A DNA stretch of 15,921 nucleotides from assembly GCA_050302275.1 (NCBI GenBank), contig JBNLAT010000056.1, positions 1 to 15,921 of the forward strand, in the 5' to 3' direction. Under the pieces are notes generated by a model that saw nothing but the letters and a program-made list of their open reading frames with translations, had not been told where the DNA came from and did no database searches. Positions 1 to 5,787 of this stretch are shown one piece after another (the stretch's first letter is position 1; every line of letters starts with the position of its first letter). A program made the translations under genes and the position numbers. This DNA comes from JAPHTQ01 sp050302275. Lineage in GTDB: Bacteria > Pseudomonadota > Gammaproteobacteria > Thiohalomonadales > Thiohalomonadaceae.

Positions 1-58
1 GAATGTCTTCAGCCAATTGTTTCCACAGACCGGGCGCAGTGCTTGCGGGTGTACTCAT
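1..58 (-). CDS. cysE: Probable serine O-acetyltransferase CysE, N-terminal fragment (runs off the window)
   Basis: Only the first 19 codons are inside the window: an open frame beginning MSTPASTAPGLWKQLAEDI. The LWxQLxEDI pattern is how many CysE proteins begin, and a cysE copy directly after nifV is standard in Azotobacter-type nif clusters, where it is thought to raise cysteine supply for Fe-S cluster assembly. The enzyme acetylates L-serine with acetyl-CoA, the first step of cysteine synthesis. The start at 58 is preferred because GGAAG lies a few bases upstream. An in-frame ATG at 70 would add four residues and almost touches the nifV stop, so the two genes are likely translationally coupled. 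With so few residues the call leans on context; another small nif gene remains possible. Confidence 0.5.
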   Translation of the reverse strand, partial: MSTPASTAPGLWKQLAEDI

Positions 59-71
59 CTTCTCTTCCATT

Positions 72-1220
72 TCAGTGTACATGGTCAGACTCCCCTGCCA
101 GGCTGGCGTAGAAGCTCTCCAGCTCGCTGCGACTCGGCGAGCGTTTGTTTGTGGCGGCAAAACGGCGAATACCGGGCAGCAGGCTGTCGGCCTGTTCGCG
201 GCTGAGCAGGATGCCGATCTCAGCAAAACAGTTCACGACAGCATTGGCGCCAGAGTGTTTGCCCAGCACCAGACGGTGCACGCGGCCCAGCAGCGCCGGA
301 TCGACGCCCTGATAGTTGAGTGGATCCTTGAGCAGGCCGTCGACGTGAATGCCGGACTCGTGGGTGAAAACCCCTTCGCCGACCAGACTCTTCTGCCACG
401 GCAGTGGGCGGCCCGAGGCGTTGGCCACCAGTTCGGCCAGTTGCTGGTATTCGTGGAGCATCACGCCGCAGTCGACGCCGTGCAGCACCTGCAATCCCAG
501 CACCACCTCTTCCAGCGCGGCATTCCCGGCGCGTTCGCCGAGGCCGTTGACGGTGGTGTTGACGTGGGTGGCACCGGCGCGGATGGCGGCCAGAGTGTTA
601 GCAGTAGCAAGGCCCAGATCGTCGTGGGCATGCATCTCTACCTGCATATCGCTGCTGGCAACCAGACGTGAGAGACGGTCATAGATACCGAAGGGCTCCA
701 TGATGCCGACGGTATCGGCAAAGCGGAAACGGTCCGCCCCGGCCAATTGTGCGGTTTCCATCACCTGCAACAGGAAGTCGTCGTCGGCACGGGAGGCATC
801 TTCGCCACCGACACTGACGGCAAAGCCGAGGTCGCGGGCCATGTTGACGTAACGACGGATGTTATTCAGTGCCCAGTCGCGCTCGCGGCCCAGTTTGCTG
901 CGTAGCTGCTGGTCGGAGACCGGCATGGAGAGATTGACCCGCTCGACCCCGAGACCGATACAGGCACGCAGGTCCTCTTCGCGCATCCGGCCCCAGGCAA
1001 TCAGGTCGGCATTCAGACCAAGACTGGTCAGCGCCTGGATATCCTCCTGCTCCTCACGCCCCATCACCGGGATACCGACTTCCAGCTCGCCGACCCCGGC
1101 CGCATCCAGCGCCTTGGCGATAGCGATCTTCTCCTCCAGATTGAAGGCGACCCCGGCGGTCTGCTCGCCGTCGCGCAGGGTGGTGTCGTTGATCGTGACC
1201 TTGCGGTTGCCCTGATACAT
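72..1220 (-). CDS. nifV: Homocitrate synthase NifV
   Basis: A 382-residue protein of the DRE-TIM metallolyase family. NifV condenses acetyl-CoA with 2-oxoglutarate to give R-homocitrate, the organic ligand of the nitrogenase FeMo cofactor. Visible motifs are the DTTLRDGEQ signature (residues 12-20, catalytic Arg and metal-binding Asp), the metal-binding HAH pair (197-199), GLGERAGNAALE (226-237) and FTHESGIHVDG (285-295). Length fits the NifV group and is short of the longer LeuA isopropylmalate synthases, which carry an extra regulatory domain. The ATG at 1220 is chosen because AGGA sits seven bases upstream. A GTG at 1253 would add 11 residues but lies upstream of the transcription start predicted from the sigma-54 promoter. 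Downstream, the probable cysE begins within a few bases, so the two form an operon. LeuA or lysine-pathway homocitrate synthase is less likely given the nif context. Confidence 0.95.
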   Translation of the reverse strand: MYQGNRKVTINDTTLRDGEQTAGVAFNLEEKIAIAKALDAAGVGELEVGIPVMGREEQEDIQALTSLGLNADLIAWGRMREEDLRACIGLGVERVNLSMPVSDQQLRSKLGRERDWALNNIRRYVNMARDLGFAVSVGGEDASRADDDFLLQVMETAQLAGADRFRFADTVGIMEPFGIYDRLSRLVASSDMQVEMHAHDDLGLATANTLAAIRAGATHVNTTVNGLGERAGNAALEEVVLGLQVLHGVDCGVMLHEYQQLAELVANASGRPLPWQKSLVGEGVFTHESGIHVDGLLKDPLNYQGVDPALLGRVHRLVLGKHSGANAVVNCFAEIGILLSREQADSLLPGIRRFAATNKRSPSRSELESFYASLAGESDHVH

Positions 1221-1230
1221 AGCCGTATCC

Positions 1231-1252
1231 TGAATACAGTTGTCTGTATTCA
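1231..1252 (-). repeat. Perfect 9-bp inverted repeat at the predicted 5' end of the nifV transcript
   Basis: TGAATACAG and its exact complement CTGTATTCA are separated by four bases, giving a 22-bp palindrome. It ends 11 bases before the nifV ATG and begins about 8 bases after the sigma-54 -12 element. The predicted transcription start near 1248 falls inside the outer arm, leaving at least a 6-bp stem at the extreme 5' end of the mRNA. It could be a 5' stabilising hairpin or a protein operator at the start site; the sequence does not decide between these. Confidence 0.75.
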
Positions 1253-1258
1253 CTACAC

Positions 1259-1275
1259 AGCAACCAACATGCCAG
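1259..1275 (-). promoter_or_regulatory. Sigma-54 (RpoN) -24/-12 promoter of nifV
   Basis: The minus strand reads CTGGCATGTTGGTTGCT, with the invariant GG and GC exactly ten bases apart and near-complete agreement with the consensus YTGGCACGRNNNTTGCW. The -12 GC lies at 1261-1260, which places transcription initiation near 1248, 28 bases before the nifV ATG at 1220. A sigma-54 promoter needs an enhancer-binding activator; the NifA-type site at 1347-1362 supplies the matching element. Confidence 0.85.
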
Positions 1276-1291
1276 AAACAATGGCATTGAA

Positions 1292-1304
1292 TTTCAATAA
1301 CTTA
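1292..1304 (+). promoter_or_regulatory. Candidate IHF site between the NifA site and the nifV promoter
   Basis: The plus strand reads TTTCAATAACTTA, one mismatch from the IHF consensus WATCAANNNNTTR, inside an AT-rich stretch. It lies between the NifA upstream site and the sigma-54 promoter, which is where IHF bends DNA in other nif promoters. The motif is short and degenerate, so position counts for more than the match. Confidence 0.45.
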
Positions 1305-1346
1305 GAAGTGGCGGCGCGCACCAAAACAGGGGGCGAAGCACAACAA

Positions 1347-1362
1347 TGTTGCGAATCCGACA
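1347..1362 (-). promoter_or_regulatory. NifA upstream activating sequence (TGT-N10-ACA)
   Basis: An exact TGT-N10-ACA site is centred about 80 bp upstream of the -24 element and about 105 bp upstream of the predicted start site, the normal distance for NifA enhancers. The motif is symmetrical and reads on both strands. Together with the sigma-54 promoter and the IHF-like site it makes a complete NifA-dependent control region for nifV. Confidence 0.8.
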
Positions 1363-1393
1363 AAAACCATCAGGGGAATTTATTGATGGCGGA

Positions 1394-1636
1394 TTAGGGT
1401 GGGAACCCGATTTTATGGTCGAAATAACTCCGACGCGTTGGGATGTAGTAATAGATTCCTGGCCCTATTGTTTCGGCTAATACGATAAGAGCAATCGTTG
1501 CCACGGTGATGGTCAGCACAACCATCGAATCAGCATGTTCCCAGAGCCATGCTTTCTTGTTAGTAGCTGAGGGCAGGTTTCGTATCATTGATAGGTGATA
1601 CCACCATCCTCGAAAGAAATCAGATATTAAATTCAT
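1394..1636 (-). CDS. Small single-pass membrane protein, unknown function
   Basis: An 80-residue open frame with one clear hydrophobic segment at about residues 37-59 (rich in V, I, L, T, A), preceded by a basic/aromatic N-terminal part containing WW, Lys and Arg residues and followed by a YYY/IPTRRS tail. By the positive-inside tendency the N-terminus would lie in the cytoplasm, but both sides carry charge, so topology is uncertain. I recognise no family. The ribosome binding site is weak (an AAAGAA run just before the ATG). Base composition looks more AT-rich than the nif and cbb genes, as in the two genes upstream. It lies 50 bases after the DUF4279-like gene, so co-transcription is possible. 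The reading frame and membrane helix suggest it is real, but a chance frame cannot be excluded. Confidence 0.5.
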   Translation of the reverse strand: MNLISDFFRGWWYHLSMIRNLPSATNKKAWLWEHADSMVVLTITVATIALIVLAETIGPGIYYYIPTRRSYFDHKIGFPP

Positions 1637-1686
1637 TTTTCTTTAGAAATACGGCTCATTTGCAACCCCCTCCACCCTTTTCCCTG

Positions 1687-2097
1687 CTAATCGTTCTCCA
1701 TAGTCGGGTAATGAGATAGTTCTATCCCAATACCCACTTGGGCCACGATTGCCAGGAACTGAGGATTCAGATAATCACAATGGATTGCGACATCACGTAG
1801 CTCAATACCAAAATCGATAGTTGCTTCATCGACGCCTGGAAATTTAACTATTTGAATTATTGTGTCCAAGTTTCGCTCTAGAAAACTTTGAGCTTCTTTT
1901 ATCTGAAGTTCAAAATTATTCATATCAGCGTCACTTGCGATAAAAGATGCGCCTGATTTTTCATTAAGCTGACTATTAGGGTCGTTTTTAAATCGGGGTT
2001 CACCCATTATCCAGACACGTTCCGGTTCTAGTGAAACATTCTTGAGCAATGTCTCAATATCTAGACTTTTACCCAGCATTCTAAAAAAGGCGCTCAA
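1687..2097 (-). CDS. DUF4279-like hypothetical protein
   Basis: A 136-residue protein without signal peptide or membrane segment. Near the N-terminus, LDIETLLKNVSLEPERVW followed by IMGEPRF resembles the opening of DUF4279 proteins (a helix, then a LxP...W..G pattern), and the C-terminal LNPQFLAIVAQVGIGIELSHY matches the way that fold ends. The match is by eye and the family has no settled function; some similar small proteins sit in toxin-immunity loci. The start is a TTG at 2097, chosen because AGGAG lies nine bases upstream, whereas the internal ATG at 2079 has no Shine-Dalgarno sequence. The gene looks AT-rich compared with the nif and cbb genes and lies about 100 bases downstream of the P63C gene on the same strand. 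Confidence 0.6.
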   Translation of the reverse strand: MSAFFRMLGKSLDIETLLKNVSLEPERVWIMGEPRFKNDPNSQLNEKSGASFIASDADMNNFELQIKEAQSFLERNLDTIIQIVKFPGVDEATIDFGIELRDVAIHCDYLNPQFLAIVAQVGIGIELSHYPTMEND

Positions 2098-2119
2098 TCA
2101 ATCAGTCTCCTAGTACCTT

Positions 2120-2150
2120 AAAAGTTTTTGATCTGACCCCAAATGCATTT
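2120..2150. repeat. Possible REP-like intergenic remnant
   Basis: The stretch before the DUF4279-like gene contains TTTTTGATCTGACCCC, a sequence style often seen in gammaproteobacterial intergenic repeats near REP-associated transposases. No transposase and no second copy are present in this window, so this is recognition from memory only. Confidence 0.2.
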
Positions 2151-2195
2151 ATAATCGGGGCTGGTATCGGTTTTCTCATGATTTCTGTGTTGGAT

Positions 2196-3206
2196 TCAGT
2201 TTGTCCCGAGATCCGGCAGTTCTAGATCTAATGGTAACGTGTCACCATAGCGAGGATGAATTCTATTTAATTTGAGTATGAAGTCCTCATACTTATCAGA
2301 GAGTTTCATGATTGCAATAACAGATGCCAAGTGTTCCCTGAGTTTTGGGTGCCCAACATCTGAAGTTAGTCGCTGGAATAACTTACCACTTTTTTCATCT
2401 TTTTTTGCCTGCCTTTTTAGTTCAGACAATACTGCCGGGGCGAGTCTTCTATATACAATATCGTTTGTCAGAGTACCAAAGTATTGCGGCCTGTAGTGTG
2501 CATGTTCTGGCGGATAATCTAGTTCTCTCAGCCTAAAGAGTTCTTCATAAAAATCAGCGGGGAATGTTCTAACATAAGGTTGCAATTCGTTTGCTACAAA
2601 GGCCTCCAGTATCTTCGCAAGTGCGTGTTTTTCTCTATCTCGCTGATATCCCGTTGCTTCATCAACTAATGCAATAATACCTACTCGTGCAAAACCCCGT
2701 ACCAAAGCCTCACACTTCTCTGCAATGTGCATTTGCTGCGTTTGCAATGCCTTATCCGCTCTTGCAGTTAAAATTGCCTCACAAATATCAGCTAAAATAG
2801 TGGCCGGGTAGCCAAATACAACAGTGCCATTGATTTTGAACTTGATCGGGTGATTTATATGTTCACTAAGATCACTATCTATATATGGTGAAACAGCTTT
2901 GCCCGAAACAAACGATACAAGACGATCGCCACCACCTCGTGGCGTCCCCTTTGACATACCGAGACCACCTAGCATTCCTGATTGGGACAGAACACGTGTT
3001 CCATCATTAAGTACGTAGCACGGAATTTCTACGTCACCGATTTTAAGTGGATGATCAGGGGAACCGTGCGTTACTTCAGGAAGAGCTTTAAGCTCAGCTT
3101 TTGCTTTAGCTGCATTTCTAGCAATTTCACTGCGTCGCTGCTTCGACAGCTTTGCTGCCCGAGCAACCCCTCCTTTAGCTCTTCCGCGTGGTTCGTTTGT
3201 GCTCAT
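2196..3206 (-). CDS. P63C-domain protein (phage/mobile-element associated)
   Basis: A 336-residue protein. The first 40 residues are rich in Lys, Arg and Ala (GRAKGGVARAAKLSKQRRSE), looking like a short nucleic-acid-contacting helix. The motif GIIALVDEATGYQRDR (176-191) and the following region with FPADFYEELFRL (215-226), TNDIVYRRLAP (247-257), LTSDVGHPKLREHL (280-293) and the closing aspartate/phenylalanine helix (about 300-316) are the hallmark of the P63C family (PF10546). That family is common in phages, prophages and genomic islands, and its biochemical role is not established. The start at 3206 has GAGG seven bases upstream. Composition is AT-rich against its surroundings, which fits horizontal transfer. 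It has its own candidate promoter with a palindrome over the -10, so it is probably transcribed separately from the cbb operon. Confidence 0.88.
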   Translation of the reverse strand: MSTNEPRGRAKGGVARAAKLSKQRRSEIARNAAKAKAELKALPEVTHGSPDHPLKIGDVEIPCYVLNDGTRVLSQSGMLGGLGMSKGTPRGGGDRLVSFVSGKAVSPYIDSDLSEHINHPIKFKINGTVVFGYPATILADICEAILTARADKALQTQQMHIAEKCEALVRGFARVGIIALVDEATGYQRDREKHALAKILEAFVANELQPYVRTFPADFYEELFRLRELDYPPEHAHYRPQYFGTLTNDIVYRRLAPAVLSELKRQAKKDEKSGKLFQRLTSDVGHPKLREHLASVIAIMKLSDKYEDFILKLNRIHPRYGDTLPLDLELPDLGTN

Positions 3207-3221
3207 ACCGACCCCTCATGC

Positions 3222-3243
3222 ATGTAAAATGCAGATCTTACAT
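3222..3243 (-). promoter_or_regulatory. Inverted repeat over the predicted P63C promoter (operator candidate)
   Basis: ATGTAA and its exact complement TTACAT are separated by ten bases. The repeat covers the proposed -10 hexamer of the P63C gene (3235-3240) and lies 16 bases before the start codon. That position would let a dimeric repressor block transcription. The arms are only 6 bp, so chance is possible in this AT-rich DNA. Confidence 0.4.
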
Positions 3244-3262
3244 ACTTTATTCAATATTGCAA
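3235..3262 (-). promoter_or_regulatory. Candidate sigma-70 promoter of the P63C gene
   Basis: On the minus strand TTGCAA is followed after 16 bases by TAAGAT, a reasonable -35/-10 pair about 30 bases upstream of the start codon. The rest of the 228-base gap up to the cbb-operon terminator shows no gene. Confidence 0.35.
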
Positions 3263-3391
3263 GCAGCTGCATGCATTGCACTGTTTTTATAATATTTACA
3301 ATACGTTATGCGTACTTGACGTGACGAAAAAGTATGTTTGCTGCAGCATTTCGATGTTCCTGCCTTCAGGCGCACAGCAGCATCACTCATG

Positions 3392-3414
3392 AAAAAGGCC
3401 GCAATGCGGCCTTT
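3392..3414 (-). terminator. Rho-independent terminator closing the cbb operon
   Basis: On the minus strand the stem AAAGGCCGCA is followed by a short turn, GCGGCCTTTTT and further Ts: a near-perfect ten-base-pair hairpin with a T-rich 3' side, 20 bases after the stop codon of the 529-codon gene. It marks the end of the transcript that starts at cbbL. Confidence 0.85.
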
Positions 3415-3434
3415 CGATAGTTTATTTCTATGTC

Positions 3435-5024
3435 CTAAAGTATTTCGCCAAACAACGGCAACCCGCGCACACCAATGTGGCTTCTCATTTCATCCGGGAT
3501 AAGCATCACCGGCAGGTTCAGGGTCACCGCCTTGCTGTGGCGTTCGATCAGCGCCCTTGCCTGTTCCTTGTCGTAACGCGGACGTGTGGTGAATTTGCCT
3601 GCACCGCCCTCCACCTTCCAGTTCTCTTTATGGCGGGCTGCGTGTAGCCAGGGGCTGCGGGTAGCGAATCCGGCCTGTTCGATCTGCACATGCCACTGCC
3701 TTCCCAGCCGCTGCAGGATTCGCGGGATCTCTTTGTCGTAGAGTCGCTTCAGACGTGACATCGGCCGGTCGTAGCGCAGCTCATGCACCGTGGCATCGGC
3801 CCAGGCGATACCGTCGAGTCCACGCTCTACCGCATGCAGTAGCATCATTTTCAGCCCCAGCGAAACCCACTGATTACGAAACGGTGCACGGGGAATACCG
3901 CTGCGCAGACCGTAACGGGCCGACGACTGATGCCAGTCGCTCTGCATCTCTTCGATAAACAGTAGACGTTTGCCGTCGATGCTCTGCCGCTCCTTGGTGC
4001 GAATGTGCAGCAGCACATTACGCTCCGGGTAGTGGGCGGTGAAATGAGAATGCGGATAGTCGGGCAGCGTCACCAACCACTCGCGATAGCCTTCGCCACC
4101 GAAGAGACTCATATATTCATAACGCTGGCTGTAACGTTGTATCGGTCGCAACAGGTGATGGTAGTGGGCGTGGTATTTCGCCTGACGGATCGCCGCCTCA
4201 CGGTTGGCAAACTCCTGCCTGCCGTAACGCTCGTCGATCACCGGCTGACCGTATGGGCCGAGTACAAACCAGCGCACATCGGTGCGACCCGGTTTGCGCA
4301 GCATTCCAACCTGATAGCGGGAGGTGCGACAGCGATAACGGACAATGGCGAGATCGCCCTCGTCCACCGCGTAACCGGCCATACGCATCTGGTAGCTGGG
4401 AAGACGCTTGGCGACCTCAGTGAAGGGCATTGAGGTTTCCTTGATGTACTCCAGCTCGTTGCAGAGATGGGGCGTTACGGATCTGTAGTCGATGGCATCG
4501 AGTAGCACGGTTTTCTCCACAACATCTTTTGCTTGATAGCCGGAGAGAAAGTCACGCAGCCCTGACCAGGCAATCGCCTCGTCGCTCACTCCATCACGAC
4601 GCAGGTTGAGCAGTGTTCGTCGCCACTGCTCTGCGGTGGCGCGTGTGGTGGTCAGCGCCTGGATGCGTTGATGTAACGGGCTATAGAGACGTGACGGATA
4701 GTTGTGCCACTCATCGTAGGTAGTGGCGTTTTCCGCCAGCAGACGGGCACGCGCCAGTTCAACGATGCGCGCCTGTGCAGGTTGCGACAACCATTCAAGA
4801 AAGAAGCTGCGATCCTTTTCATTCCACTGGTTGATCCACAGTCGATCCGCCAGGGTGTGACCGGAGAAAGTGGTGGTGCCGTTCTGCTCAAACAGGATAT
4901 CGATGAGCGGATAAAGCTGCTGATGAGGTGTGTTGGCAGTGACGCGCAGACGCAGACGGCGCGCATGGAAACGTGCGCGGTCGGACGTGATCGTAATTCG
5001 TCTTCCATCTGATAAACGTGTCAT
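3435..5024 (-). CDS. Unknown 529-residue protein of the cbb operon with a phage/plasmid large-protein domain
   Basis: A soluble protein without signal peptide, rich in Arg, Tyr, His and Trp. The C-terminal half carries EEMQSDWHQ (358-366), PFRNQW (381-386), GIAWADA (405-411), RYDRPM (417-422), LYDKEIPRIL (428-437) and a closing GLPLFGE (521-527). This series, in this order, resembles a domain I know from very large phage and plasmid proteins (EEIQSDWHQ ... PF..W ... D.IAWT ... RYD ... YDK.lP). Its function is unknown; enzymatic activity is possible given the conserved acidic, Trp and His residues. The N-terminal 200 residues match nothing I know. ATG 5024 follows GGAG in good position, 25 bases after the 143-codon gene. 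Codon style matches the cbb genes, not the AT-rich island to the left. It is the last gene before the terminator, so it is probably co-expressed with RuBisCO and its activase. Confidence 0.8.
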   Translation of the reverse strand: MTRLSDGRRITITSDRARFHARRLRLRVTANTPHQQLYPLIDILFEQNGTTTFSGHTLADRLWINQWNEKDRSFFLEWLSQPAQARIVELARARLLAENATTYDEWHNYPSRLYSPLHQRIQALTTTRATAEQWRRTLLNLRRDGVSDEAIAWSGLRDFLSGYQAKDVVEKTVLLDAIDYRSVTPHLCNELEYIKETSMPFTEVAKRLPSYQMRMAGYAVDEGDLAIVRYRCRTSRYQVGMLRKPGRTDVRWFVLGPYGQPVIDERYGRQEFANREAAIRQAKYHAHYHHLLRPIQRYSQRYEYMSLFGGEGYREWLVTLPDYPHSHFTAHYPERNVLLHIRTKERQSIDGKRLLFIEEMQSDWHQSSARYGLRSGIPRAPFRNQWVSLGLKMMLLHAVERGLDGIAWADATVHELRYDRPMSRLKRLYDKEIPRILQRLGRQWHVQIEQAGFATRSPWLHAARHKENWKVEGGAGKFTTRPRYDKEQARALIERHSKAVTLNLPVMLIPDEMRSHIGVRGLPLFGEIL

Positions 5025-5049
5025 CTCTCACTCCAGTGAATCGACGTTG

Positions 5050-5481
5050 TTAATCTTTTGAAGGAAAACCGATCACTCCATGTGTTCCATTACTCAGGGC
5101 GTCGAGTCGTTCGCCCAGAATCTGCTCCATTGAATCCAGCACCCGTTTGATGATCATCCCGGCGTTAACGTGATAGAGACGCAGCTGACAGTGCACCGGT
5201 TTATGCAATGTTTCGCGTCGTCCGGTATCAAATTCGGTCCACGCCGCGATCGGTACGTCGTAAAGCGCACGGTCCACCACAATCCAGGCATCGGGCTGCA
5301 GGATCAGGTCGAGGGTTTTCAGTCCGGGAATGGAGAGTGACAGTTCGGCACCGAGACGACGCAGCGCGGTCTGCACCGTGTTGAAGTAGTGTGCCTCGAT
5401 AATCGCGTCGCGATACTCGTAGACCGGCACCTCTTCATGGCGTCGATACATGTCCGCCTCAGCTATCGTCACGCAGTTCAT
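5050..5481 (-). CDS. Unknown 143-residue protein of the cbb operon
   Basis: A soluble protein with no signal peptide or membrane helix and no family I recognise. It alternates hydrophobic strands and charged turns (for example LKTLDLILQPDAWIVVDRALY, about residues 54-74) and ends with a helix containing RVLDSMEQILGERLDAL. Strong Shine-Dalgarno GGAGGGGAGAG precedes the ATG at 5481, so this start is favoured over a second ATG at 5451. The gene overlaps the end of the 103-codon gene by 23 bases and is followed 25 bases later by the 529-codon gene, so the three are almost certainly translated from one mRNA. Composition matches the cbb genes. A role linked to RuBisCO or CbbQO is inference from position only. 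Confidence 0.75.
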   Translation of the reverse strand: MNCVTIAEADMYRRHEEVPVYEYRDAIIEAHYFNTVQTALRRLGAELSLSIPGLKTLDLILQPDAWIVVDRALYDVPIAAWTEFDTGRRETLHKPVHCQLRLYHVNAGMIIKRVLDSMEQILGERLDALSNGTHGVIGFPSKD

Positions 5482-5770
5482 GCTCTCCCCTCCACCCTGC
5501 GGCCTTTGCCTGGGTCATTGCCTGCTCGTGAATTCGCAGGAAGCGTGTGCGTAACTCATCGGGCATGTTGTTGACCAGAAAGCCGTACTTTTCCCATTCG
5601 GCATCGACCTTCTGCCACAGGTTTTCAATCCCCGCGGCCGTCCAGCCCTCGCAAGTTTCATTTTCAGGGATGAGACCGAAGGCCCAGGCGTCACGAATGA
5701 GCTTGCCCGTCGCGGTCATCGCACCGTTGATATCTTTGTTGATCCCTACATAACTCTTTGCCTGTTGCAT
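5459..5770 (-). CDS. Unknown 103-residue protein directly after cbbO
   Basis: A small soluble, probably helical protein rich in Trp, Glu and Lys; notable stretches are YVGINKDINGAM (7-18), GKLIRDAWAFGLIPE (22-36) and a C-terminal helix ending AAGW. No signal peptide, cysteine cluster or known domain is visible. GGAGGAGGAG a few bases before ATG 5770 is the strongest ribosome binding site in the operon. The gene starts 17 bases after the cbbO stop and overlaps the next gene by 23 bases. I have an impression that similar small genes follow cbbO in other chemoautotrophs, but cannot check this here. Position suggests a helper for the CbbQO activase or RuBisCO; this is not shown by the sequence. 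Confidence 0.8.
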   Translation of the reverse strand: MQQAKSYVGINKDINGAMTATGKLIRDAWAFGLIPENETCEGWTAAGIENLWQKVDAEWEKYGFLVNNMPDELRTRFLRIHEQAMTQAKAAGWRGEHELRDDS

Positions 5771-5787
5771 CGTTACTCCTCCTCCAT

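Noticed and set aside
3..671. 222-codon plus-strand open frame at the left edge
   Set aside because: It lies fully antisense to nifV and the cysE start, both with clear motifs and ribosome binding sites.
1221..1253. GTG start of nifV at 1253
   Set aside because: It lies upstream of the transcription start implied by the sigma-54 promoter and has no ribosome binding site; ATG 1220 has one.
4005..4433. 142-codon plus-strand frame opposite the 529-codon gene
   Set aside because: No ribosome binding site or family; the minus-strand gene has the motif series, a good start and a terminator.
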